From the NCBI GenBank assembly GCA_017480265.1, contig JAFVAZ010000015.1:1-14127 (forward strand): DNA of 14,127 nt, written 5' to 3'. Positions 7,561 to 14,127 of this stretch are shown piece by piece. Made by a program: the position numbers and the translations under genes. The DNA comes from Clostridia bacterium. GTDB taxonomy: Bacteria > Bacillota > Clostridia > Oscillospirales > Acutalibacteraceae. A model generated the notes under the pieces. That model did not search any database. It saw nothing but the letters and a program-made list of their open reading frames with translations, and was not told where the DNA came from. Position 1 is the stretch's first letter. Every line of letters starts with the position of its first letter.

Positions 7561-8022
7561 ATGAATTATAGTGATAAGGTCATGGATCATTTCTCGAACC
7601 CAAGAAACGTAGGAGAGATCAAAGATGCTGATGGGATAGGAGAAGTGGGAAATCCAAAGTGCGGAGACATAATGAAGATGTATATAAAGGTAGCGGATGA
7701 TAGGATCATTGACGTAAAGTTTAAGACTTTTGGTTGCGGTGCGGCTATCGCTACTAGCTCTATGGCTACAGAACTGATAAAAGGGAAAACTATAAAAGAA
7801 GCGTTGAATTTGACCAATAAAGCCGTGATGGAAGCATTAGATGGCTTACCACCTGTGAAAGTACACTGCTCGGTATTAGCAGAGCAGGCCATCAAATCTG
7901 CTATTGCAGATTACTATCAAAGACAAGGGCTAGATCCGGAGGTTTTCGTCGGAGAAATTTTGGAACACTGTGATGCGCACCATGGCGGATGTTGCGCATG
8001 TGAATCTATAAACGAAAAATAA
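7561..8022 (+). CDS. nifU: Fe-S cluster scaffold protein, NifU/IscU family
   Basis: This 153-residue IscU-like scaffold assembles Fe-S clusters from iron and NifS-derived sulfur. The N-terminus MNYSDKVMDHFSNPRNVGEI is typical. The cluster ligands are present: C34 and D36 in GNPKCGD, C59 in FGCGAAIA, and H102-C103 in KVHCSVL. The usual LPPVK patch lies at 96-100. The protein ends in an unusual Cys/His-rich tail with C137, H140, H141, C144, C145 and C147. It contains only the N-terminal scaffold domain, without the ferredoxin-like or C-terminal Nfu domains of Azotobacter NifU. Translation begins at ATG 7561, with AGAAAGGTG at about 7543-7551. It lies 59 bp after nifS and is probably cotranscribed with it. 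The symbol iscU would also be acceptable. Confidence 0.93.
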   Translation: MNYSDKVMDHFSNPRNVGEIKDADGIGEVGNPKCGDIMKMYIKVADDRIIDVKFKTFGCGAAIATSSMATELIKGKTIKEALNLTNKAVMEALDGLPPVKVHCSVLAEQAIKSAIADYYQRQGLDPEVFVGEILEHCDAHHGGCCACESINEK

Positions 8023-8092
8023 TGATCAAATAAATACGCTGGGGTAATGAAACTTCACAGGCACTTTGAAAAAATAAGCAATTTTTTAAGTA

Positions 8093-8140
8093 AAGCCCGC
8101 TGCTGGAGTTTTATAGCAATGCAAAGGGCTTATTTTTATT
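8093..8140 (+). terminator. Terminator-like or attenuator hairpin before nusB
   Basis: AAGCCC-GC-TGCT (8093-8104) can pair with AGCA (8115-8118), GC (8121-8122) and GGGCTT (8126-8131). The stem is interrupted and has small bulges around a 10-base loop. A T-rich run, ATTTTTATT, fills 8132-8140. The shape fits an intrinsic terminator for nifU. However, the nusB ribosome binding site begins at the very next base, so nusB mRNA must either read through it or carry it as a leader element. No good promoter is visible between it and nifU. Confidence 0.5.
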
Positions 8141-8146
8141 GGAGGG
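8141..8146 (+). promoter_or_regulatory. Ribosome binding site that sets the nusB start
   Basis: GGAGGG at 8141-8146 directly abuts an ATG at 8147, too close to serve it. It stands 6 bases before the in-frame TTG at 8153. The spacing therefore favours the TTG as the initiation codon. Confidence 0.7.
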
Positions 8147-8152
8147 ATGAAG

Positions 8153-8593
8153 TTGACAGGTAAAAAATTAATTAATAGAAAAAAAGCAAGAGAAAAAGCA
8201 TTTATATTTTTATTTGAAAATAGTATAAATGGCTATTCTTTAAATGAAATGCTAGAGCTAAAGAAACAAGCAGAAGGGGCGACCTACCTGAAAAAAGTAG
8301 AAAATTTTACAAAGGAGCTATTCTGTGGAGTAAAAGAAAACCAGAAAGAAATAGATAAAATGATAGGCGATTTCGTTAAATCTTGGGAAAAAGATAGGAT
8401 CTCAAAAGTAGCGATATCTATATTGCGGCTATCTATTTTTGAGATTTTATATAGAGAAGATATCCCACCAAGTGTATCCATAAATGAAGCAGTAGAACTT
8501 GCTAAAAAATACGGGTCAGCGGAGGAACCAGCTTTCGTAAATGGAATATTGGGTTCGATTTATAAAGAGATGGTAAAGATTATCAATACTTAA
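8153..8593 (+). CDS. nusB: Transcription antitermination factor NusB
   Basis: NusB pairs with NusE (ribosomal protein S10), binds boxA RNA and helps RNA polymerase resist termination in rRNA operons. Read from TTG 8153 the protein has 146 residues and opens with MTGKKLINRKKAREKAFIFL, matching the basic RRKARE-ALQ-L start of the family. The C-terminal half has the diagnostic blocks LRLSIFEILYREDIPPSVSI, NEAVELAKKYGS and AFVNGILGSIYKE. Length is usual for NusB. The first ATG in frame, at 8147, has no space between it and the GGAGGG ribosome binding site, so the TTG six bases on is preferred. The difference is only two residues. It follows a terminator-like hairpin and precedes the V-ATPase promoter. 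Confidence 0.92.
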   Translation: MTGKKLINRKKAREKAFIFLFENSINGYSLNEMLELKKQAEGATYLKKVENFTKELFCGVKENQKEIDKMIGDFVKSWEKDRISKVAISILRLSIFEILYREDIPPSVSINEAVELAKKYGSAEEPAFVNGILGSIYKEMVKIINT

Positions 8594-8615
8594 GTCGGTG
8601 CATTAGAGGCTTAGT

Positions 8616-8643
8616 TTGACAACTAAATAAAACATGGTAAAAT
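8616..8643 (+). promoter_or_regulatory. Extended -10 promoter of the V-ATPase operon
   Basis: A perfect TTGACA at 8616-8621 is followed after 16 bases by TAAAAT at 8638-8643. A TG dinucleotide at 8635-8636 gives the extended -10 form TGGTAAAAT. Transcription should start near 8650, leaving a leader of about 93 bases before the first ATPase gene. This is the best promoter match in the window. The leader includes a 12-base perfect palindrome, TTTTAGCTAAAA, at 8698-8709. Confidence 0.75.
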
Positions 8644-8742
8644 AAAACGTATGGAAGAGTTAAAATTATTTTTGCCCCAAAATGTTGCCCTATATGCTTT
8701 TAGCTAAAATTATCTTTCTTAGGTAAAGGAGATAAAGAATAT

Positions 8743-9054
8743 ATGGTTGCAGATTTGATTAAAAGTATAAAAGAAGCAGAGATTAAAGCGGAGAAATTGC
8801 AAAATGAAGCTGAGATTAAAGTTGCAGAAATGATGAATAAAGTAAAAAAAGAAGCTGATGGCATAAGAAGTGCGAAATTAAAAGAAGAGATGAAAAAGGC
8901 TACACTGCGGGTAAATATAGCTAAAAGTGATGCCAATAGAATTTATAAAAATGCTATAAAACAGGCAGAAGATGAGATTGAGGATTTGAGGGCTATTGCT
9001 AAAAAGAATAAGGGAAAAGCGATGCAAGTAATATTGGAGTCGATAAGAAAATAA
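8743..9054 (+). CDS. ntpF: V-type ATPase peripheral stalk subunit (G/H, NtpF-like)
   Basis: This 103-residue protein is almost entirely charged alpha-helix with an A/E/K-rich heptad pattern and no hydrophobic core segment. That is the expected form of the small stalk subunit that winds with subunit E to link the catalytic head to the membrane a-subunit. Position is the main support: it is the first gene before subunit I, as ntpF is in the E. hirae ntpFIKECGABDHJ operon, whose product is of similar length. AAAGGAG at 8725-8731 precedes ATG 8743. The sequence itself is low in specific motifs, so a search by similarity alone would be weak. The alternative names are subunit H (archaeal AhaH) or G. 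Confidence 0.75.
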   Translation: MVADLIKSIKEAEIKAEKLQNEAEIKVAEMMNKVKKEADGIRSAKLKEEMKKATLRVNIAKSDANRIYKNAIKQAEDEIEDLRAIAKKNKGKAMQVILESIRK

Positions 9055-9118
9055 GATAAGATTTTTTAAAATTTACGGCTTTAGGGTGAATATTCTTAAA
9101 AAGGCAGGTGTATGAAAA

Positions 9119-11137
9119 ATGCCAATAGCTCCAATGCAGAAGATAAATATATGCGCAAAGAAGAAAGACAGAAAGAAGCTACTCGAATTTTTACAAATAA
9201 TGGGAGTAGTGGAAATCACTGATATAGCCGAAAATGATGATCATTTCAAAAAAATAGATACTAGCAGGTCTATGGAAATATTCGCTGAAAATGCAAAAAT
9301 AGCAGCGGATGCATCTAGGATATTGAGTAAATACATACATGATAAAACAAAAGTTACTTCCCTTACTGGACGCAAGGCGATCTCAACTCAAGATTATTAT
9401 GCATTTGTGGATGGCGCAGAAGAAATAATGAGGATCGGGTATGCGATCATAAAAGCGGAAGAAGATACTTTAAAATACAAAAATAAAATTGTAAACCTAA
9501 AGGTAGAAAAGCAAGCATTAAAACCATGGGAAAATCTAGATATAAGCATGCGTTTGACAGGGACAAAATGCACTAGGGCTTTCATTGGGACACTTGCAGG
9601 TGACTACGAGCAGGATAAGGTTATTGGGCGCATAAAGGAGCTATCTCCCGAAGTCGAAAATTTTGCTGTATCGGTTATAAGCAAAAGTATGGATACTACC
9701 TATATATTTGCGATATGTAAAATTGAAGATGCAGAGACTTTAGAAAATGCTATAAAAAAGCTTGGGTTTGCTTATCCTGCCAAATCTACCAAAAAGTTGC
9801 CGATAGAAAAAATGAATCAAATCGATGAAAAGATCAAAAGTTTAGAGGCAAAGATCGCAGAACTCGAAAAACAGATAAAAAGTTACGTTGGGGCGAATAA
9901 TGCCTTAAAGTTTTTATGTGATTATTATAGTATAAGGTCAGAAAAATACAACATGATCTCAAAGCTTTTGCACACAAAGCATACATTTATTTTAACGGGA
10001 TTTATACCGGAAAATAATGCGGAGAACTTAAAAATTCTCTTAGAGGAAGAATTTGATTTGGCAGTGGAGGTATCTTCTGCAGAAAATGAAGTATCACCTA
10101 TTTTTCTTAAAAATACAGCATTTGCCTCTCCGGTGGAACCAGTCTTAGAGAGCTACAGTTTACCAGGCAAAGGCGAAGTAGACCCAACGCCAGTTATGGC
10201 AGTTTTTTATTATATTTTATTTGGCTTGATGCTATCGGATGCAGCTTATGGTTTGATAATGACTTTTGGGTGTTCTGTTTTATTGATGAAGTTCAAAAAT
10301 ATGGAAAGTGGAATCAAAAAATTCCTAAGGATGTTTTTATATTGCGGGATATCCACGACTTTCTGGGGAGTGATGTTTGGAAGCTATTTTGGAGATGCGG
10401 TTGAAGTTATATCAGAAGTTTTCTTAAAATATAAAATCACTATACCGGCAGTCTGGTTTGTTCCATTGAGGGAACCCATCAGGATGTTGACGTATTCTTT
10501 TGGCTTAGGGGTAGTACATCTTTTTTCAGGGTTATTTTTAAAGCTTGTACAGCTTTTTAAAGCTAAAAAATACAAAGATATTTTATATGATGTGATTTCT
10601 TGGTATTTGTTGGTAGGCGGAGGCATTGTTTATTTATTAACGGTTCCGATGATGACAAACTTATTAGCTTTAAATTTTATCCTGCCGAGTATAGTAGCGC
10701 ATATTGCTTTGTTGGCGATATCGCTGGGGATAATTTTAATAATATTGACAGCAGGGAGAGACTCAAAGAACGCGTTTAAGCGATTGCTGAAGGGCTTTTA
10801 TGGTCTTTATGGTGTCACTGGTTATATAAGCGATATATTTTCTTATTCGCGGCTTTTGGCGTTAGGGTTAGCTACAGGCGTTATAGCTCAAGTTTTTAAT
10901 AAAATGGGAGCGATGGCTGGCAGTGGTCCCGTAGGGATCATGGTGTTTATTTTTGTATTTGCGGTGGGGCATACGATGAATATCGGCATAAATCTTTTGG
11001 GGGCCTATGTACATACCAATAGGCTGCAGTTTGTAGAATTTTTCAGTAAGTTTTATGAAGGTGGAGGTAAAAAATTTTCACCTTTTTCAATAAAAACTAA
11101 ATATTACAAAATCAAGGAGGAACTTGGTAATGAATAG
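9119..11137 (+). CDS. ntpI: V-type ATPase subunit I (membrane a-subunit)
   Basis: Subunit I forms the stator half-channels through which the ion reaches the rotating ring. The 672-residue protein has a soluble N-terminal half (to about 355), with a coiled coil at about 230-257, followed by a membrane half with about seven to eight helices. The key arginine is R578 in FSYSRLLALGLATGVIAQ; a second conserved arginine, R635, lies in YVHTNRLQFVEFFSKFYEGGG near the end. The gene starts at ATG 9119, eight bases after AGGTG at 9106-9110. An ATG at 9112 is in another frame. Its end overlaps the next gene by 8 bases, implying coupled translation with the proteolipid. The symbol atpI is also used, but this is not the F-type AtpI. 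Confidence 0.95.
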   Translation: MPIAPMQKINICAKKKDRKKLLEFLQIMGVVEITDIAENDDHFKKIDTSRSMEIFAENAKIAADASRILSKYIHDKTKVTSLTGRKAISTQDYYAFVDGAEEIMRIGYAIIKAEEDTLKYKNKIVNLKVEKQALKPWENLDISMRLTGTKCTRAFIGTLAGDYEQDKVIGRIKELSPEVENFAVSVISKSMDTTYIFAICKIEDAETLENAIKKLGFAYPAKSTKKLPIEKMNQIDEKIKSLEAKIAELEKQIKSYVGANNALKFLCDYYSIRSEKYNMISKLLHTKHTFILTGFIPENNAENLKILLEEEFDLAVEVSSAENEVSPIFLKNTAFASPVEPVLESYSLPGKGEVDPTPVMAVFYYILFGLMLSDAAYGLIMTFGCSVLLMKFKNMESGIKKFLRMFLYCGISTTFWGVMFGSYFGDAVEVISEVFLKYKITIPAVWFVPLREPIRMLTYSFGLGVVHLFSGLFLKLVQLFKAKKYKDILYDVISWYLLVGGGIVYLLTVPMMTNLLALNFILPSIVAHIALLAISLGIILIILTAGRDSKNAFKRLLKGFYGLYGVTGYISDIFSYSRLLALGLATGVIAQVFNKMGAMAGSGPVGIMVFIFVFAVGHTMNIGINLLGAYVHTNRLQFVEFFSKFYEGGGKKFSPFSIKTKYYKIKEELGNE

Positions 11138-11612
11138 CTATGGAATATTTTTGGCTTTATTAGGTGCGGTGATTTCGGTTTTATTGTCAGGTATAGGTTC
11201 GGCTATAGGAGTAGGTATGGGAGGAGAAGCCGCCGCAGGAGTTGTAACAGAAGACCCGGAGAAGTTCGGCAAAGTTTTGCTTTTGCAATTGCTCCCAGGG
11301 ACGCAGGGAATATATGGCCTTTTGGTTGCTGTATTTACATTTATGCAAACAGGCATCTTGGGGGCTCCTGCTGATGTATCGTTCATACAGGGCTTATTGT
11401 ACTTTGCAGCGTGCTTACCTATGGGAATAGTGGGGCTTTGGTCTGCATTAAGGCAAGCTAGAGCTGCTGTAGCAGGGATAGCTATAGTAGCAAAAAGACC
11501 CGACCAAATGGGCAAGGCTATGATCTTCCCTGCAATGGTAGAGACATATGCGCTTTTGGCTCTTTTGACTTCTGTACTTGCTATTTTAAATATCCCGAGT
11601 ATAAATTTATAA
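11130..11612 (+). CDS. ntpK: V-type ATPase proteolipid subunit K (c-ring)
   Basis: The 160-residue proteolipid has four transmembrane helices arranged as two hairpins and forms the rotor ring. Both hairpins show glycine/alanine-packed first helices, GIGSAIGVGMGGEAAAGV and ARAAVAGIAIV. Numbered from ATG 11130, the ion-site residues are L55, T58 and Q59 in LLPGTQG, Q109 in LRQARA and E138 in AMVETYALL. They line up with L61, T64, Q65, Q110 and E139, which bind Na+ in E. hirae NtpK. This predicts Na+ rather than H+ transport. The first hairpin has no acidic residue in its second helix, as expected for the 4-helix form. AAGGAGG at 11114-11120 lies nine bases before ATG 11130; a TTG at 11124 is too close. 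The start overlaps the ntpI stop. Confidence 0.94.
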   Translation: MNSYGIFLALLGAVISVLLSGIGSAIGVGMGGEAAAGVVTEDPEKFGKVLLLQLLPGTQGIYGLLVAVFTFMQTGILGAPADVSFIQGLLYFAACLPMGIVGLWSALRQARAAVAGIAIVAKRPDQMGKAMIFPAMVETYALLALLTSVLAILNIPSINL

Positions 11613-11650
11613 TTTTTGATTTATAAAACGGTAAATTGAAGGTGAAGTGC

Positions 11651-12250
11651 GTGGTTACGGGGTTAGAGAAGATAATAAAAAGCATAGAAGCAGATGCTGA
11701 AAAATCAGCCGAAGAAAAAATAAAATACGCAAAAAATATGTCTGAACTGATATTTAACGAAGCAAGACTGGAAATCACGAGAAGATCTTTCGAAATAGCA
11801 AATAAAGCAGAAAAAGAAGCTACAAATATAATATCCAGAGCCAAAGCAATGGCATCAAATGAAAAGAAAAAAATTGTATTGCAGGCTAAATATAGGCTAA
11901 TTAGTGAAATTATAAACGAAACAAAAGAGAAGCTCTGTGATTTAGACGATGCTGATTATTTTGCTTTTATATTGAACCTGATAGAGACGCATTTAGAGGA
12001 TCGAAATGCTTTATTGATATTCTCAGAGAAAGATCTGAAGCGATTGCCACAAGATTTCGAAAAGCAAATCCAGAATATAGCAAGAAAGTATGCCATAGAC
12101 TTAAAGATCTCATTGGATAAAACTCGAGCAATAGAAGGTGGAGTTATCATTTCTTATGGAGATATTGAGGAAAATTGTTCGATAGAAGCTTTATTTGCAA
12201 ATAATCGCGACGTGATTTTCGATAATTTGAGTGTGCTTTTATTCAAATAA
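11651..12250 (+). CDS. ntpE: V-type ATPase subunit E (peripheral stalk)
   Basis: Subunit E is the long helical stalk subunit that ties the A3B3 head to subunit I and resists its rotation. Read from GTG 11651 the protein has 199 residues and begins MVTGLEKIIKSIEADAEKSA, close to the usual GIEKII-KI--DAE-EA opening. Residues 1-90 or so are helical and charged; the C-terminal part is globular and carries AIEGGVIISYGD, the conserved GG-V---DG-I-like block that binds the head. AAGGTGA at 11639-11645 is five bases before GTG 11651, which makes this start better than TTG 11636, which lies before the ribosome binding site. It lies 38 bp after ntpK and before subunit C. The alternative symbol is atpE, not to be confused with the F-type c-subunit. 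Confidence 0.9.
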   Translation: MVTGLEKIIKSIEADAEKSAEEKIKYAKNMSELIFNEARLEITRRSFEIANKAEKEATNIISRAKAMASNEKKKIVLQAKYRLISEIINETKEKLCDLDDADYFAFILNLIETHLEDRNALLIFSEKDLKRLPQDFEKQIQNIARKYAIDLKISLDKTRAIEGGVIISYGDIEENCSIEALFANNRDVIFDNLSVLLFK

Positions 12251-12282
12251 ATGCGCAAACAATCTTGCAAAGTTCAAAAAGT

Positions 12283-12289
12283 GAGGTGA
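12283..12289 (+). promoter_or_regulatory. Ribosome binding site for subunit C, serving an ATC codon
   Basis: GAGGTGA at 12283-12289 is the only good ribosome binding site before the subunit C gene. The bases seven to nine after it (12296-12298) are ATC. No ATG, GTG or TTG in the right frame lies within useful distance, and the first such codon is TTG at 12338. Confidence 0.6.
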
Positions 12290-12295
12290 AGTTTT

Positions 12296-13273
12296 ATCAA
12301 AGAGAAATACACTTACGCCGTTGCCAATATTAGAGTTTTGGAGCAATATTTATTATCGCAGAAAGATATAAATTCTTTGCTAACTGTAAAAGATTACCGC
12401 GATATTATCAGGCTTTTGCGGAGCAAAAACTGGGCAGTGGCGATCTCTACAGATGATATAGATGAGATAATTAGATTTGAACGAGAAAACACAATAAAAA
12501 CTATCAAGAATTTGGTCTCGGCAAAGGATAATGACATAAATGTTATTTTATATCAAATAGATTTTTACAATTTAAAAAAAGCGATCAGAGCGGTAATCAC
12601 AGAAGGTTCCCAAGAAAGTTCCTTTATGCCGATGGGTAGCGTAAACCCTAAGCTTTTATTCAAATGTATCAAGGATCAAGATTTTGCCCAACTTCCTAAA
12701 TTTATGGAAGCTTCAGCTAAGGAAGCTTTTGAGATATTGCTAAAAACAAATGATGCAAATTTGTGCGATAGCCTTGTAGATAAAACTATGCTTGACGAAG
12801 TTATGAAGCTATCTAAAACTACGGGTTGCGAGTTTATTAAAGGTTACGCAGAGCTTTTTGTAGCGTTTAGCGATATCAAAATAGCATTGAGGGGCTGTAA
12901 ATTAAAGAAAAGTAGGCGTTTTTTTGATATAGCTTTAGCCGAATGTCAAAGTTTAAATATAGACATCTTGCGTAAATTAGCTTGTGTAGATATAGAGCTT
13001 TTGAGGGAGTATTTGCTCACTACAGAGTACAGCGATTTATTTGACGACGCGGGCTTTCCCGAAGATTCATTATATTTAGATAAGTGGTTCGATGATAAAG
13101 TTATGGCGTTATGCAGCAAACAAAAGAGCAACCCATTTACTATCGCTCCGATAATTTCTTATGCTTTAGCAAGAGAACTGGAGTTTAAAAATATAAAGAT
13201 TGTTTGCATAGGCAAAAAGCTGGGAGCCAGTGAACCTGAGATAAACGAAAGATTGAGGAAAATGTATGTATAA
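12296..13273 (+). CDS. ntpC: V-type ATPase subunit C, probable ATC start
   Basis: Subunit C (the archaeal C/eukaryotic d homologue) is the funnel that joins the central shaft to the proteolipid ring. The first conventional start, TTG 12338, would give 311 residues but has no ribosome binding site and drops the conserved N-terminus. Reading upstream in frame gives IKEKYTYAVANIRVLEQYLL, and KYTYAVA-IR-LE-LL is the usual opening of bacterial subunit C. The frame is closed by TGA at 12287-12289, leaving no ATG, GTG or TTG. GAGGTGA at 12283-12289 is spaced correctly for ATC at 12296, giving 325 residues, a usual length. The body is helical, with conserved-type segments such as VILYQIDFYNLKKAIRA. 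Its 3' end overlaps subunit F by 8 bases. Family identity is firm; the start is inference, and a base error at ATC is possible. Confidence 0.88.
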   Translation: MKEKYTYAVANIRVLEQYLLSQKDINSLLTVKDYRDIIRLLRSKNWAVAISTDDIDEIIRFERENTIKTIKNLVSAKDNDINVILYQIDFYNLKKAIRAVITEGSQESSFMPMGSVNPKLLFKCIKDQDFAQLPKFMEASAKEAFEILLKTNDANLCDSLVDKTMLDEVMKLSKTTGCEFIKGYAELFVAFSDIKIALRGCKLKKSRRFFDIALAECQSLNIDILRKLACVDIELLREYLLTTEYSDLFDDAGFPEDSLYLDKWFDDKVMALCSKQKSNPFTIAPIISYALARELEFKNIKIVCIGKKLGASEPEINERLRKMYV

Positions 13274-13580
13274 AGTGGCGATAGTCGGGAGAAAAGAAAG
13301 TGTTATCGGTTTTTCTCCTTTAGGCATAGAGATATTTAACGTAGAGAATGAAGAATCAGCTGAAAAAAAACTGAACTTCCTCATAAAGAATAACTATGGA
13401 ATTATCTATATAACGGAAGAATTTGCACAAGGTTTATCCCAGAAAATTAAAAAGCTACAAGAAGAAACCACGGTGACTATAATTCCCATACCAGGGATAT
13501 CAAACAATAATGGAATAGGAATGAAAAATGTGAAAAAATATATCGAAGCAGCTGTAGGGCAGAATATTTTGGGGATATAA
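13266..13580 (+). CDS. ntpG: V-type ATPase subunit F (central stalk, NtpG-like)
   Basis: This 104-residue protein is the small central-shaft partner of subunit D, which rotates inside the catalytic head. It shows the family pattern: MYKVAIVGRKESVIGFSPLGI at the start, a Rossmann-like alternation of strands and helices, YGIIYITEEFA in the middle, and the strand VTIIPIPG followed by a C-terminal helix that contacts subunit D. Length matches E. hirae NtpG (the F subunit). ATG 13266 lies seven bases after GAGG (13255-13258), and the first bases overlap the subunit C stop, so translation is probably coupled. In many annotations this gene is called atpF or V-type subunit F; the ntpG symbol follows the E. 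hirae operon order. Confidence 0.92.
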   Translation: MYKVAIVGRKESVIGFSPLGIEIFNVENEESAEKKLNFLIKNNYGIIYITEEFAQGLSQKIKKLQEETTVTIIPIPGISNNNGIGMKNVKKYIEAAVGQNILGI

Positions 13581-13622
13581 TCGAATCTATTGAAGAAAAC
13601 TTTGAGTGGAGTGAAACTTAAG

Positions 13623-14127
13623 ATGAATATTGGAACAGTGAAAAAAGTCGCAGGACCATTGGTCATAGCTTCCGGCATGAAAGAGGCTAATATGTTTGAT
13701 GTAGTGAAAGTAGGCAAAGAAAAGCTCATAGGAGAAATAATAGAGATGCACTCAGATAAAGCTTCTATACAAATTTATGAAGAAACATCAGGCCTTGGAC
13801 CGGGAGCTGAGGTGATATCTACAGGGGAACCTTTGAGTGTAGAGTTGGGTCCGGGCTTGATCGGGAGCATTTTTGATGGGATACAAAGACCACTGGATGA
13901 GATCATGAAAATTTCCGGCAACAATTTGCAGCGAGGGGTAGAGACTCAATCTTTAAACAGAGAAAAAAAGTGGCATTTTAGACCTAGTGTGGCTATCGGG
14001 GATGCAGTAGAGCCGGGGGATATCTTAGGTGAGGTAGAAGAAACGGAGATCATAAGCCATAAAATAATGGTGCCGTATGGTGTACAGGGGGAAATACACC
14101 AGATAGCAGAAGATGGAGAATATACTT
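13623..14127 (+). CDS. ntpA: V-type ATPase catalytic subunit A (partial, N-terminal)
   Basis: Subunit A binds and hydrolyses ATP, alternating with subunit B in the A3B3 head. The frame is open from ATG 13623 to the window end, giving 168 residues. They cover the N-terminal beta-barrel (GTVKKVAGPLVIASGMKEAN and LIGEIIEMHSDKASIQIYEET), the SGLGPGAEV and LSVELGPGLIGSIFDGIQRPL blocks, and the start of the insertion domain found only in A subunits, with the W-F-P segment at about residue 117-122. The Walker A motif lies beyond the window. GGAGTGA at 13608-13614 is eight bases before the start. The insertion domain separates it from the regulatory subunit B. It could function as ATPase or synthase; the sequence here cannot tell. 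Confidence 0.96.
   Translation, partial: MNIGTVKKVAGPLVIASGMKEANMFDVVKVGKEKLIGEIIEMHSDKASIQIYEETSGLGPGAEVISTGEPLSVELGPGLIGSIFDGIQRPLDEIMKISGNNLQRGVETQSLNREKKWHFRPSVAIGDAVEPGDILGEVEETEIISHKIMVPYGVQGEIHQIAEDGEYT

Noticed and set aside
11138..11515. A 125-codon minus-strand frame opposite the proteolipid gene
   Set aside because: It is antisense to ntpK, which has an intact family sequence, ribosome binding site and operon position.
12251..12289. ATG 12251 as an alternative start for subunit C
   Set aside because: It is in the same frame but hits TGA after 12 codons, and it directly follows the ntpE stop without a ribosome binding site. Stop-codon readthrough or selenocysteine is not needed to explain the gene.
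1..14127. CRISPR arrays, insertion sequences, phage genes or defence/toxin systems
   Set aside because: No regularly spaced repeats, transposase-like frames or paired terminal repeats were seen. The window is densely filled with housekeeping genes on one strand.

Overview
The window reads as chromosomal DNA from a low-GC Gram-positive bacterium of class Clostridia (Firmicutes). The evidence is the A+T-rich composition, strong AGGAGG-type ribosome binding sites with many TTG/GTG starts, a DUF5711-CvpA gene pair, a ClpE-type zinc-finger Clp ATPase, a NifS/NifU-type Fe-S pair, and a V-type ATPase operon in the same order as the Enterococcus hirae ntp operon. I cannot name the genus. Every gene lies on the + strand, and I see no mobile element, CRISPR array or prophage.

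Region 1 (1-2906) holds the 3' end of truA, a membrane-anchored DUF5711 protein, a CvpA-family membrane protein and phosphatidylglycerophosphate synthase pgsA. A sigma-A-like promoter probably drives cvpA-pgsA. Region 2 (2907-5400) is a single clpE-like AAA+ unfoldase gene with its own promoter. Region 3 (5500-5735) is a tRNA-Arg(ACG) with a promoter and a strong terminator.

Region 4 (5760-8593) holds RNase HI (rnhA), cysteine desulfurase (nifS/iscS-like), the Fe-S scaffold nifU and the antitermination factor nusB. NifS supplies sulfur to NifU for cluster assembly. A terminator-like hairpin sits directly before the nusB ribosome binding site.

Region 5 (8594-14127) is the front of a V-type ATPase operon behind an extended -10 promoter. 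The order is stalk subunit (ntpF-like), a-subunit I, proteolipid K, E, C, F (E. hirae NtpG) and A, which is cut by the window end. Subunits B and D are expected just downstream. The proteolipid keeps all the side chains known to bind Na+ in E. hirae NtpK, so the pump is predicted to move Na+.

Several starts needed correction. nusB starts at TTG 8153, proteolipid K at ATG 11130, subunit E at GTG 11651, and subunit C most likely at a rare ATC codon at 12296. These are mostly housekeeping genes. I found no convincing undescribed multi-gene system. The best leads are the ATC start, the hairpin before nusB, the Cys/His-rich tail on NifU and the uncharacterised DUF5711 protein.
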